From contig NZ_KE386810.1 in NCBI RefSeq assembly GCF_000428885.1, positions 1 through 64,000 of the forward strand: 64,000 nucleotides of DNA, read 5' to 3'. The notes under the pieces were generated by a model. It was not told where the DNA came from, ran no database searches, and was given only the letters and a program-made list of their open reading frames with translations. Below are positions 49,370 to 58,425 of this stretch, piece by piece. Numbering within the stretch: the first letter of the stretch is position 1; each line of letters opens with the position of its first letter. The DNA is from Geothrix fermentans DSM 14018 (GTDB taxonomy: Bacteria; Acidobacteriota; Holophagae; Holophagales; Holophagaceae). The position numbers and the translations under genes are program-made.

Positions 49370-49446
49370 TTGTTGCATTCAGAGGTCTTTCTAGACTTTG
49401 AAGTGGTTCTCAGTGGAGAAAAGTGGTCTGAAGTGGATCAAAGTGG
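49370..49446 (+). promoter_or_regulatory. dcw promoter with MraZ operator
   Basis: AGTGG occurs five times at 49402, 49412, 49422, 49432 and 49442, an exact 10-bp period, which is the form of MraZ boxes. A promoter just upstream (TTGTTG at 49370, 16-base spacer, TAGACT at 49392) would start within the box. The first gene after it is mraZ, so the site is autoregulatory. Confidence 0.8.
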
Positions 49447-49492
49447 TTCCTTCACTCTACCCGGTATCTCCTGGGGCCGCAGTTGAAAGGCG

Positions 49493-49984
49493 ATGCCGGT
49501 GCTGCGACTCCGCGGTAATTCACCGGCCACGGTGGACGAGAAGGGACGGCTGAAACTCCCCTCCTCCTTCAAGGCCGAGCTCGAATCCTTCGCCCAGGGC
49601 GAGGGGGCTCAGGCTCTGCGCGAAGGCGCCGGCGCCCTGCGGCACTACCTGACCTCGCTGGACGGCCGCTCCGCGCGTCTCTACCCCCTGCCGGTCTGGG
49701 AAGCCATCGAGGCCCGCCTGGCCGCGCTGCCCTCCACCAGCCCCGCCAAGCGCAAGTTCCTGGAGACCACCGCCTACTTCGGCAGCGAGGTGGAGCCGGA
49801 CGCCCAGGGGCGCTTCGTCATCCCGCCCATCCTGCGGGAGGCCGCCCAGCTCACGGGTGAGGTGGCCGTGCTGGGGCAGATGGACCACCTGGCCCTGTGG
49901 AACAAGGCCGGCTTCGAGCGCCGCCTGGCGGCCGAACCCCTGGGCGCCGATGACCTGGCCCAGCTCGCGGATCTGGGGATCTGA
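49493..49984 (+). CDS. mraZ: Transcriptional regulator MraZ
   Basis: 163 residues with two AbrB-type swapped-hairpin halves: ATVDEKGRLKLPSSFKAEL near the start and VEPDAQGRFVIPPILREAAQL near residue 100. MraZ represses the dcw operon, here through five GTGG repeats 47-91 bases upstream. An insertion of about 15 residues follows the first half (EGAQALREGAGALRHY). The TGA overlaps the rsmH ATG. Confidence 0.93.
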   Translation: MPVLRLRGNSPATVDEKGRLKLPSSFKAELESFAQGEGAQALREGAGALRHYLTSLDGRSARLYPLPVWEAIEARLAALPSTSPAKRKFLETTAYFGSEVEPDAQGRFVIPPILREAAQLTGEVAVLGQMDHLALWNKAGFERRLAAEPLGADDLAQLADLGI

Positions 49985-50943
49985 TGATGACGATCCCCGT
50001 TCACGTCCCCGTGCTGCTCCAGGAGGTGCTGGAGGCCCTCGTGCTGCCCCCGGCGGCCCGGATCCTCGACCTCACCCTCGGCCTCGGCGGCCACGCGGAG
50101 GCCCTGCTGGCCCGCTGCGACAAGGCCTCCCGCTACCTGGGCGTGGACCGCGATCCCGAGGCCCGCTACCAGGCCCGCCGTCGGCTGGGGGACGATGCCC
50201 GCCTGGAGATCCTGGCCAGCGCCTACGAGGACCTCTGGGAGGACCCCCGCTTCCTGGCCTGGAAGGCCGAGCATGCCCCGGGCGGCTTCGACGCCATCCT
50301 CGCGGACCTCGGCGTCTCCACCCTCCAGCTCCGCACCCCGGACCGCGGCTTCAGCTTCCGGGATGAAGGTCCCCTCGACATGCGCATGGACACCACCTCC
50401 GGCCCCACCGCCGTGGAGTGGATCGCGGCACAGACCGACGAAAGCCTGGCCGACGCGATCTACCAGTACGGCGAAGAACGTGCCAGCCGGCCCATCGCCC
50501 GCGCCATCCTCCGGGCGCACCGCGAAGGCCGGCTGGCCACCACCAGGGACCTGGCCGAGGCCGTCTACACCGTCATCCCCCGCGAGCCTGCCAAGCGCAA
50601 GGGGCAGAGCGATCCGGCCACCCGCACCTTCCAGGCCATCCGCATCGCCGTGAACGGCGAGCTGGCCCGCCTGGCCGCCTCCCTCGAGGCCGCCGCCGGA
50701 AGCCTGCGCCCGGGCGGGCGCCTGGCGGTCATCAGCTTCCACAGCCTGGAGGACCGCATCGTCAAGCAGACGCTGCGCCGCCTCGCGGGCATCTACGACG
50801 GCCCGGGCCGCGCGGCCCCGGCCGCCCTCCCCAAGACGCTCAAGCTCATCCATCCCGGCGGCCTCGCGCCCAGCGAGGCGGAAGCCGCCGCCAATCCCCC
50901 CTCCCGCTCCGCCCGCCTCCGCGTGGCCGAGCGCCTCCCCTGA
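49984..50943 (+). CDS. rsmH: 16S rRNA (cytosine-1402-N4)-methyltransferase RsmH
   Basis: 319 residues. VPVLLQEVLEAL, then ILDLTLGLGGHAEALL, the DAILADLGVSTLQL loop, RGFSFRDEGPLDMRMD, and AVISFHSLEDRIVKQ are all typical of RsmH. It methylates C1402 in the decoding centre. It overlaps mraZ by one base and lies second in the cluster, as in most bacteria. Confidence 0.96.
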   Translation: MMTIPVHVPVLLQEVLEALVLPPAARILDLTLGLGGHAEALLARCDKASRYLGVDRDPEARYQARRRLGDDARLEILASAYEDLWEDPRFLAWKAEHAPGGFDAILADLGVSTLQLRTPDRGFSFRDEGPLDMRMDTTSGPTAVEWIAAQTDESLADAIYQYGEERASRPIARAILRAHREGRLATTRDLAEAVYTVIPREPAKRKGQSDPATRTFQAIRIAVNGELARLAASLEAAAGSLRPGGRLAVISFHSLEDRIVKQTLRRLAGIYDGPGRAAPAALPKTLKLIHPGGLAPSEAEAAANPPSRSARLRVAERLP

Positions 50944-50954
50944 CCGAGGTCCCC

Positions 50955-51323
50955 ATGGCTGCCGGAACCCTGCCGAGCCCCACCCCTCCCGCCCGCACGG
51001 TCGAGAGCGAGGGCATCCTGCGCGTGCTGCTCCTGGTGCTGGCCCTGGCCATGCCCCTGGGCGTCCTCGCCTACCTGAAGGTCCAGAGCACCCGCCTGAG
51101 CTACGCCATGAGCGACCTCAAGGAGCGGATCAAGAAGGAGGAGGAGCTCCAGCGCAAGCTCCTGCTGGAGCGCAGCCGCTACCAGCGGGACGAGGAGGTC
51201 CAGGGCTACGCCCAGAAGGCGGGGCTCCAGCCCCGCAAGCAGGGCCACCTCATCCGCCGGGCCTTCACGCCGGAGGACCAGCGCATCGCCAAGCTCCGCC
51301 CGGTCTCGTCCGAGGGGCTGTAG
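50955..51323 (+). CDS. ftsL: Cell division protein FtsL-like
   Basis: 122 residues. One span (about 22-43) is followed by a coiled coil with a short leucine zipper (LSYAMSDLKERIKKEEELQRKLLLERSRYQRDEEV). Sequence identity to known FtsL is low in this fold, and the call rests on size, topology and place between rsmH and ftsI. It should connect FtsB-type proteins and FtsI at the septum. It is 11 bases after rsmH. Confidence 0.8.
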   Translation: MAAGTLPSPTPPARTVESEGILRVLLLVLALAMPLGVLAYLKVQSTRLSYAMSDLKERIKKEEELQRKLLLERSRYQRDEEVQGYAQKAGLQPRKQGHLIRRAFTPEDQRIAKLRPVSSEGL

Positions 51324-51380
51324 TCTGTAGGAAGAGGGCCGCAGCCCTCGTTCCCGCTCCATCCAGCCCCCGGCCTCCCC

Positions 51381-53522
51381 GTGTCCTTCCGCTTCGCCAC
51401 CGAGCCCCGAACCACCCGCCGCCTCCTGGGCAGGCAGGATCCCCAGGACCTGCTGAGCCAGCGCCTGCCTTGGATCATGGGTGGCATGGCCTTCTGGGCC
51501 CTGTGCATCCTGCTGCGGCTGCTCTGGCTCCAGGGGGTGGAGCACCGGAAATACCGCGCCCGGGCGGACCAGCAGCACACCACCATCGTGCCGATCCCGC
51601 CCATCCGAGGTGAGCTGCGCGACCGCCGGGGCGAGCCCCTGGCCATCTCCATCAAGGTCGAGAGCCTCTTCGCGGATCCCCGCGTGTTCTACCCGGACTA
51701 CAAGCCGGGCAAGGGGGAGGAGCGCCAGTGGGGCGAGCCCGACCGCAAGGCCGCCGCGGCGGTGGCCGCCAAGCTGGCGCCCATCCTGGAGCAGACCCGG
51801 GGGCAGGTGCTGGAGAAGCTCCTCCGCAAGAAGCCCTTCGTCTACCTGGAGCGGCACCTGCCGCCGGCGAAGTCCGCCGCCATCCGCGCCCTGAACCTGG
51901 ACGGCATCGAGTTCCAGCCCGAGAGCCAGCGCTTCTACCCCCGGGGCAGCCTCGCGGCCCAGATCATCGGCTTCACCAACATCGACGGCCTGGGCCAGCT
52001 GGGCATCGAGCAGACCTACGACAAGCAGCTGGCGGGCGTGAAGGGCGAGCTGGTCGCCCCCAAGGATGCCCACGGCAAGCTGCTCATCCTCCAGGAGAAC
52101 TACAGCAAGATCCCGGTGAATGGCGCTTCGCTGCAGCTCAGCATCGACGCCTCCATCCAGCACATCGTCGAGGACGCCCTGGAGGAGGGCGTGCGCCTCT
52201 CCCGGCCCCGCACGGCCTACGCCGTGGTGGTGGATCCCAACACGGGCGAGATCCTGGCCATGGCAGGCACGCCCAGCTTCGACCCGAACCACATCCTGCC
52301 CCGCAAGTTCCGCAACCGCGGGGATGCCGAGCTCTCGGCGGCAGAGCGCGACGAGTTGCGGCGCGAGCTGGAGCGCCAGAAGGCGGCCCGCAAGGTGCAT
52401 CCCGTGGAGGATGTGTACGAGCCCGGCTCGACCATGAAGATCTTCACGGCCGCCATCGCCCTGGAGGAGCGCAAGATCCACCTGGGCGAGCGCATCGACT
52501 GCATGTCGGGCCGGTGGCAGTACAGCGCGAAGGTCCCCCCCATCACGGACACCCACCGCCACGGGCTGCTCACCTTCGAGGAGATGCTCTGGCAGAGCTC
52601 CAACATCGGGGCCGCCAAGATCGGCATCCGGCTGGATCCCGCCGTGCACTACCAGTACCTGCGCAAGTTCGGCTTCGGAGACGCCACGGGCCTGAACTTC
52701 CCCGGCGAGAGCGCCGGCCGCCTCATCGCGCCGGACCGCTGGAGCGTGCCCACCCAGTACACCCTGTCCTACGGCTACGGCCTCAGCACCACGCCCCTGC
52801 AGATCCTCATGGCCGGCTGCGCGCTGGCCAACGGCGGCAAGCTCATGCAGCCCATCCTCGTCCAGCGCATCTACAACGACAAGGGCCTGCTGCTGAAGGA
52901 GTTCAAGCCCACAGTGCGCGGGCAGGTCCTCAGCGAGGAGACCGCGAACCTCATGAAGGAGACCCTGAAGGGCGTGCTCACCCAGGGCACGGGCCGCAAG
53001 GCGCGGCTGGACAACGGCGTGGAGGCCTTCGGCAAGACCGGCACCAGCCGCAAGCTCATCGACGGCCAGTACGATCCCAAGCGCCACTTCGCCTCGTTCA
53101 TGGGCTTCTTCCCCGCGGACAAGCCCCAGTTCGGCGTCCTCGTGATGCTGGACGATCCTGCGGGCGACACCACCGGCGGCGACGTGGCCGCGCCCCTCTT
53201 CAAGCGCATCGGAGACGGGATCCTGCGGTTCCGCCAGACTGCGCCGGATCCCGACCGCGAATCGGACCTGAAGCTCTCCCTCCGCGACTGGCCCGTGAGC
53301 GAGACCGACGAGGCGACCATGCACGTGGAGCGGGGCCGGGTGCCGGACCTCCAGGGCCTCAGCCTCAAGGCCGCCATCCACCGGGTGGTGCTGGTGGGCG
53401 GGACGCCGAAGGTGGAGGCGGCTCCGGGGTTCACGGCCACCCGCGTGGTGGGCCAGATCCCGGCTCCCGGCGCGCCGCTGGAACCGGGCACCGTGGTGAG
53501 GATCAAGGCGGGGATGCCATGA
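51381..53522 (+). CDS. ftsI: Septal peptidoglycan transpeptidase FtsI (PBP3) with C-terminal PASTA domain
   Basis: 713 residues, starting at GTG 51381. A single span (about 31-50) is followed by the class B dimerisation domain and a transpeptidase with S350-x2-K353 (GSTMK), S406-x-N408 (SSN) and K552-T-G (GKTGTSRK). The last 65 residues form a PASTA-like domain (VPDLQGLSLKAAIHRV, VVGQIPAPGAPLEPGTVVRIKAG), as in SpoVD-type proteins. It crosslinks new septal wall. It overlaps murE by ATGA. Confidence 0.95.
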   Translation: MSFRFATEPRTTRRLLGRQDPQDLLSQRLPWIMGGMAFWALCILLRLLWLQGVEHRKYRARADQQHTTIVPIPPIRGELRDRRGEPLAISIKVESLFADPRVFYPDYKPGKGEERQWGEPDRKAAAAVAAKLAPILEQTRGQVLEKLLRKKPFVYLERHLPPAKSAAIRALNLDGIEFQPESQRFYPRGSLAAQIIGFTNIDGLGQLGIEQTYDKQLAGVKGELVAPKDAHGKLLILQENYSKIPVNGASLQLSIDASIQHIVEDALEEGVRLSRPRTAYAVVVDPNTGEILAMAGTPSFDPNHILPRKFRNRGDAELSAAERDELRRELERQKAARKVHPVEDVYEPGSTMKIFTAAIALEERKIHLGERIDCMSGRWQYSAKVPPITDTHRHGLLTFEEMLWQSSNIGAAKIGIRLDPAVHYQYLRKFGFGDATGLNFPGESAGRLIAPDRWSVPTQYTLSYGYGLSTTPLQILMAGCALANGGKLMQPILVQRIYNDKGLLLKEFKPTVRGQVLSEETANLMKETLKGVLTQGTGRKARLDNGVEAFGKTGTSRKLIDGQYDPKRHFASFMGFFPADKPQFGVLVMLDDPAGDTTGGDVAAPLFKRIGDGILRFRQTAPDPDRESDLKLSLRDWPVSETDEATMHVERGRVPDLQGLSLKAAIHRVVLVGGTPKVEAAPGFTATRVVGQIPAPGAPLEPGTVVRIKAGMP

Positions 53523-54976
53523 AGCTGGATGCGCTCATCGAAGGGATCGCCCTGCGGCGCTCCGGCCCGGAGGTCGAGGTGGCGGACCTCACCAGCGACA
53601 GCCGGGAGGTGCGGCCGGGCTGGGGCTTCGTGGCCCTCAAGGGCGAGAAGGCCGATGGCGTCGCGTACGTGCCACAAGCCCTGGCGCAAGGCGCCAGTGC
53701 CATTTTCTCTCCTTCCGGCGTGAACACGCCGGAAGCCGTCGCCGACTGCACCTTCACCGGCGATCCCCGCCTCCAGATGGCCGAGCTGGCCCGCCGCCTG
53801 CACGGCGCGCCGGACGAGCGCCTGGCCCTCATCGGCGTCACGGGCACCAACGGCAAGACCACTACCACGACCCTCATCCGCCAGCTCCTGCGGGGTGCTG
53901 GTATCGGCTGCGGCCTGGTGGGCACGGTGCTGAACGCCGCCGGCGATCTCGAGGAGGAGGCCGTCCGCACCACGCCGGAGAGTCCGGCCTTCTACCGCTG
54001 GCTCCACCGCAGCGTGGCGGCCGGCGACGCCGCCTCCGCCGTGGAGGTGAGCAGCCATGCCCTCTGTCTGGGCCGGGTCCATGGCGCGCGCTTCCAGGTG
54101 GGCGTTTTCACCAACCTCACCCAGGACCACCTGGACTACCACGGCTCCATGGAGGCCTACTTCGAGGCCAAGCGCCGGCTGGTGGCCCAGAGCGGGCGCT
54201 TCCTGGTGAACGCCGACGATCCCTGGGGCCGCGGCCTGCTGGAACGCGAGGGCCACGTCAGCTACGCCGTGGACCGCCCGGCCTGCTACCGCGCCCACGG
54301 CCTGGACCTGGGCCCCACGGGTTCGCGCTTCACCCTGTACTCGGCCGAGGGGAGCTGGGAGGTCCAGAGCCCCCTGCTGGGGCGCTTCAACGTCTACAAC
54401 CTGCTGGCGGCCCTGGCGGCCTGCGCCGAGGCGGGCTTCGACCTGGACCGGCTGGTACCCGCGGTGCCCAAGGTGAGCGGCGCCCCCGGCCGCCTGGAGC
54501 GCGTGGACTGCGGTCAGCCCTTCGGTGTGATGGTGGACTACGCCCACACGCCGGACGCCCTGGAGAAGCTGCTGGCGGAAGGCCGCCGCCTGCTGCCGCC
54601 CGGCGGGCGCCTGCATGTGCTCTTCGGCTGCGGGGGCGACCGGGACCGCACGAAGCGGCCCCTCATGGCCGCCGCCGTGGCCGCGGGGGCCGATGTCCTC
54701 TGGCACACCAGCGACAATCCCCGGACCGAGGATCCCGAGCGCATCCTGGACGACGCCGCGCCGGGCATCCCCGAGGCGCTCCGGGCCGATGCCACTCGCT
54801 ACCACCGCAACGCCGACCGGCAGGAGTCGGTGCGCCGGGCCCTGGCGGACTGCCGTCCCGGCGACCTGCTGCTGCTGGCGGGCAAGGGCCACGAGCCCTA
54901 CCAGGAGATCCACGGGGTGAAGCACCCCTACAGCGACCGCGCCGCCGTGGAAGCCGCCCTCCAGGGGGTGCTGTGA
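53519..54976 (+). CDS. murE: UDP-MurNAc-tripeptide synthetase MurE
   Basis: 485 residues. The ATP loop is GVTGTNGKTTTT (106-117), the Lys to be carbamylated lies in YFEAKRRL, and the C-terminal domain has DNPR (399-402), the signature for meso-diaminopimelate as substrate. It adds the third amino acid to UDP-MurNAc-dipeptide in the cytoplasm. It is coupled to ftsI by ATGA and to the next gene by GTGA. Length is normal. Confidence 0.96.
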   Translation: MKLDALIEGIALRRSGPEVEVADLTSDSREVRPGWGFVALKGEKADGVAYVPQALAQGASAIFSPSGVNTPEAVADCTFTGDPRLQMAELARRLHGAPDERLALIGVTGTNGKTTTTTLIRQLLRGAGIGCGLVGTVLNAAGDLEEEAVRTTPESPAFYRWLHRSVAAGDAASAVEVSSHALCLGRVHGARFQVGVFTNLTQDHLDYHGSMEAYFEAKRRLVAQSGRFLVNADDPWGRGLLEREGHVSYAVDRPACYRAHGLDLGPTGSRFTLYSAEGSWEVQSPLLGRFNVYNLLAALAACAEAGFDLDRLVPAVPKVSGAPGRLERVDCGQPFGVMVDYAHTPDALEKLLAEGRRLLPPGGRLHVLFGCGGDRDRTKRPLMAAAVAAGADVLWHTSDNPRTEDPERILDDAAPGIPEALRADATRYHRNADRQESVRRALADCRPGDLLLLAGKGHEPYQEIHGVKHPYSDRAAVEAALQGVL

Positions 54977-55959
54977 CGCGCCTGTTGGCTGTCTCGGGCC
55001 CGGAGGATCCGGCCATCGTCGAGGCCGCGGCCCTGCTGCGCGCCGGGGGCCTGGTGGCCTTCCCCACGGAGACGGTGTACGGCCTGGGCGCCGATGGCCT
55101 GAACCCGGCCGCGGTGGCGAAGATCTACGCGGCCAAGGGCCGGCCCGCGACCAATCCCGTGATCCTCCATGTGGCCGACGCCGCGGGAGCCCAGGCCCTG
55201 GTCTCCCGCTGGCCCGCCGAGGCCCGGGCTCTGGTGGAGCGCTTCTGGCCCGGCCCCCTCACCCTGGTGCTGCCGGCCTCCGACCGGGTGCCCTCCATCG
55301 TGCGCGCCGGCGGGCCTTCCGTGGCCCTGCGCTGCCCGGCCCATCCCGTGGCCCTGGCCCTCATCCGCGCCACGGGCCGGCCCCTGGCGGCCCCCAGCGC
55401 CAACCGCAGCCAGCACCTCTCGCCGACCCTGGCCCAACACGTGGCCTCCAGCCTCGGCGGGGCGGTGGACCTGATCCTCGATGGCGGTCCCACTGAGGCG
55501 GGCCTGGAATCGACGATCCTCGACCTCTCCGGAGTCCGGCCCCGGATCCTCCGGCCCGGCCCCATCGGCCCGGCCGACATCGAGGCGCTGATCGGCCCCG
55601 TCGACCTGTGGGAGGGTGTGGTCAAGGCGGGAGACCGCCAGGCGGCCCCAGGCATGGCCGAGCGCCACTACGCCCCCAGGGCCCGGCTGGAGCTGGTGGC
55701 GCCGGGTTCCGGGCTGCGCGAGGCCTCTGGTTCCGTGGCGTACGTGGCCCTCGGAGCCCTTCCCGCCCTCCCCGCAGGGGTCCGGGGCATCCTCCTGCCC
55801 CTGGATGCGGAAGCGGTCGGAACCCGGCTCTACGCGCTCCTGCACGAGCTGGACGATGCCGGCTTCGAACGCATCTTCATGGAGCGCCCGCCGGAGGACG
55901 AAGCCTGGCTGGCGGTCCGCGACCGGCTGCGGCGGGCTTCGGCAAAGGAGCGGCCATGA
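54973..55959 (+). CDS. L-threonylcarbamoyladenylate synthase (TsaC/Sua5 type)
   Basis: 328 residues, starting at GTG 54973. The YrdC/TsaC core has KGRPATNPVILHV, then WPGPLTLVLPA, VALRCPAHPVALALI and PLAAPSANRS. The extra C-terminal Sua5 domain begins after PGMAERHYAPRA. It makes threonylcarbamoyl-AMP for the t6A modification of tRNA. Its position in the middle of the cell wall cluster, coupled at both ends (GTGA and ATGA), is unusual. Confidence 0.93.
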   Translation: MTRLLAVSGPEDPAIVEAAALLRAGGLVAFPTETVYGLGADGLNPAAVAKIYAAKGRPATNPVILHVADAAGAQALVSRWPAEARALVERFWPGPLTLVLPASDRVPSIVRAGGPSVALRCPAHPVALALIRATGRPLAAPSANRSQHLSPTLAQHVASSLGGAVDLILDGGPTEAGLESTILDLSGVRPRILRPGPIGPADIEALIGPVDLWEGVVKAGDRQAAPGMAERHYAPRARLELVAPGSGLREASGSVAYVALGALPALPAGVRGILLPLDAEAVGTRLYALLHELDDAGFERIFMERPPEDEAWLAVRDRLRRASAKERP

Positions 55960-57308
55960 GCCTCTGGTCTCTGTTCCAGGCTGCCTCCCAGGTGGGGGGG
56001 GAAGTCCTGGGCGACGGCGCGGTGGTGCCGTCCTCCCTCTCCCTGGACACGCGGACGCTGCTGCCCGGGGCCTGCTTCGTGGCCCTGCGGGCCGAGCGGG
56101 ACGGCCATGAGTTCGCCCTCCAGGCCGTGGCGAAGGGGGCCTCGTGCCTCCTGGTGGATCATCCAGTGGACAGTGACCGTCCCCAGCTCGTGGTGCCCGA
56201 CACCCTGGCCGCCCTTCAGCGCTGGGGCCAGGCCCGGCTCGCGGCGGTGCGGCCCAGGGCGGTCTTCGGCGTCACCGGCAGCGTGGGCAAGACCAGCACC
56301 AAGGAACTGCTCGCCGCAGCGGTGGACGGTTGGAGGACGCCGGGCAACCGCAACAACACGCTCGGGATGCCGGAGGCCCTGGCCACGCTGCCGGAGGGCC
56401 TGGGCGCCGCGGTGCTGGAGATGGGCATGAGCACGCCGGGCGAGATCCGGCGCCTCACGGAGATCGCGCCCCTGGACTACGGCCTCATCACGATGGTGGG
56501 CACGGCCCACGCGGAGAACTTCGCCGACGGCCAGCGGGGCATCGCCGAGGCCAAGGGCGAGCTGGTGGCCGGGCTGGTCCGGGGCGGCGTGTGGGCCCAT
56601 CTGGCCTCCGACCCCTGGTGCCACTGGATCGCGGAGCAGCCCTGGGCCCGGCACGCCGAGGCCCTGGCGGTGGGCGAAGGGCAGGCCTATGGCTGGGAGG
56701 GCGTCGAGTCCCTGGGGGCCGCGGGCGAGGGCTTCCTCATGCGGACCCCGGCAGGCACCTTCCCGGTGCGGCTCCAGCTCCCGGGCGAGCACCAGGTGCG
56801 CAACGCCGCCCTGGCCGCCGCCCTGGCGGTCCATGCCGGGTTTGATCCGGCGCGGGTGGCGGCGGGCCTCGGCTCCGTGGTCCCTGAGCCCGGGCGCGGG
56901 CGGCTCCATGGGCTGGCGGGGGGCGGATGCCTGCTGGACGAGACCTACAACGCGAGTCCCGATTCCATCCTGGCCTGCGCCCGGGCCCTGCTCCAGCTTC
57001 CCGGGGAAGAGGCCGTGGCCGTGCTGGGCTCCATGCGCGAGCTGGGCCCGGAGGCTGCGCGGATCCACCGGGACGTGGGCGCCGGGCTCAAGGCCCTGGG
57101 CCTCTCACGGCTGTGGGCCTACGGAGAGTTCGCCGAGGACTATGCAGAGGGATTCGGCCTGCGGGCCGTGGCCTTCCCGGATTTTGAGGCCCTGCGCGAC
57201 GATGCGGCCGGCCTCTCCGCAATCCCCCCCGGAGCCCGTATCCTGGTGAAGGGCAGCCGGTTCTGGCGCGCGGAGCGCGCCGTCGAGTGGCTTCTAGCCC
57301 GTTCCTGA
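55956..57308 (+). CDS. murF: UDP-MurNAc-pentapeptide synthetase MurF
   Basis: 450 residues. The ATP loop is GVTGSVGKTSTKE (105-117), then TPGNRNNTLGMPEAL, LEMGMSTPGEI, GTAHAENF and, in the C-terminal domain, LLDETYNASPDSI, all typical of MurF. It joins D-Ala-D-Ala to UDP-MurNAc-tripeptide. It overlaps tsaC by ATGA. mraY follows after 28 bases. Confidence 0.96.
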   Translation: MSLWSLFQAASQVGGEVLGDGAVVPSSLSLDTRTLLPGACFVALRAERDGHEFALQAVAKGASCLLVDHPVDSDRPQLVVPDTLAALQRWGQARLAAVRPRAVFGVTGSVGKTSTKELLAAAVDGWRTPGNRNNTLGMPEALATLPEGLGAAVLEMGMSTPGEIRRLTEIAPLDYGLITMVGTAHAENFADGQRGIAEAKGELVAGLVRGGVWAHLASDPWCHWIAEQPWARHAEALAVGEGQAYGWEGVESLGAAGEGFLMRTPAGTFPVRLQLPGEHQVRNAALAAALAVHAGFDPARVAAGLGSVVPEPGRGRLHGLAGGGCLLDETYNASPDSILACARALLQLPGEEAVAVLGSMRELGPEAARIHRDVGAGLKALGLSRLWAYGEFAEDYAEGFGLRAVAFPDFEALRDDAAGLSAIPPGARILVKGSRFWRAERAVEWLLARS

Positions 57309-57336
57309 CTCCAGACTCCAGACTCCCGGACCCCCC

Positions 57337-58425
57337 ATGCTGCCTTGGCTCCTCTACCCCTACCGCGACGTGATCCCGGGATTCTCGGTCTTCCGCTACG
57401 TCACCTTCCGCACGGCCATGGCCGCGGCCACGGCCATGATCCTCAGCCTGGTGCTGGGGCCCTGGGTGATCCGGACGCTGACCGCCCTCAAGATGGGCCA
57501 GCACATCCGCGGCGAGGGCCCTGAGCACCACCAGAAGAAGGCGGGAACGCCCACCATGGGCGGCATCCTCATCCTGCTGGTGATCACGGTGTCCACGCTG
57601 CTCTGGTGCGACCTCAAGAGCGGCGCCATCTGGGTGGCGCTGATGGCACTGCTGGGCTTCGGCACCGTCGGCGCCTTCGACGACGCGCAGAAGCTGCTCA
57701 AGAAGCAGAACCTGGGCCTCACGAGCTGGCAGAAGATGCTCCTGCTGACGGGGATCTCGCTGCTGGTGGCCTGGCTCATCCTGCACTTCGGCCTGCGCGG
57801 CTCCGCCACGAGCCAGCTCTCGGTGCCCTTCTTCAAGAACTTCCGTCCCAACGTGGGCGTGCTCCTCATCCCCTGGATCTGGCTGGTGATGGTGGGCACG
57901 AGCAACGCGGTGAACCTCACGGACGGCCTGGACGGGCTGGCCATCGGAGGCACGCTCATCGTGTCGCTCACCTACGCGATCCTGGCCTACATCGTGGGCC
58001 ACGCGAAGATCGCGGCCTACCTGGTGGTGCCGCACGTGCCCGGCGGCGCCGAGCTGTCCGTGTTCATGGGCGCCATGGCCGGGGCCTGCCTGGGCTTCCT
58101 GTGGTTCAACGCCCACCCGGCGGAGGTCTTCATGGGCGACACAGGCTCCCTGGGCCTGGGCGGCGCGTTGGGCACCGTGGCCGTGGTCATCAAGCAGGAG
58201 GTGCTGCTCGTCATCGCCGGCGGCCTCTTCGTGCTGGAGGCCGTGAGCGTCATCCTCCAGGTGGGGAGCTTCAAGCTCCGGGGCGGCAAGCGCATCTTCC
58301 GCATGGCGCCCTTCCACCACCACCTCGAACTGGGCGGCCTCCAGGAGACCAAGGTGGTGATCCGCCTCTGGATCACCGCCATCGTCTGTTCGATCCTGGC
58401 CCTCAGCTCCCTGAAGCTGCGGTAG
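57337..58425 (+). CDS. mraY: Phospho-N-acetylmuramoyl-pentapeptide transferase MraY
   Basis: 362 residues with about ten spans. The active-site loops are GTPTMGGILIL, the FDDAQKLLKKQNLGL Asp pair, SNAVNLTDGLDGLAIG, FMGDTGSLGLGG and the HHHLELGG region near the end. It makes lipid I at the inner membrane. It is the last gene of the forward run; its final 23 bases overlap the EAL gene on the other strand. Confidence 0.97.
   Translation: MLPWLLYPYRDVIPGFSVFRYVTFRTAMAAATAMILSLVLGPWVIRTLTALKMGQHIRGEGPEHHQKKAGTPTMGGILILLVITVSTLLWCDLKSGAIWVALMALLGFGTVGAFDDAQKLLKKQNLGLTSWQKMLLLTGISLLVAWLILHFGLRGSATSQLSVPFFKNFRPNVGVLLIPWIWLVMVGTSNAVNLTDGLDGLAIGGTLIVSLTYAILAYIVGHAKIAAYLVVPHVPGGAELSVFMGAMAGACLGFLWFNAHPAEVFMGDTGSLGLGGALGTVAVVIKQEVLLVIAGGLFVLEAVSVILQVGSFKLRGGKRIFRMAPFHHHLELGGLQETKVVIRLWITAIVCSILALSSLKLR

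Noticed and set aside
50793-53381. An 862-codon open frame opposite ftsL and ftsI
   Set aside because: It is low in complexity (Ala, Glu, Leu, His, Gln), has no ribosome site or domain, and is the complement of well-recognised division genes. Long false frames are expected at this GC.
52871-54925. A 684-codon open frame opposite ftsI and murE
   Set aside because: Same reasons: complement of real genes and no protein family.
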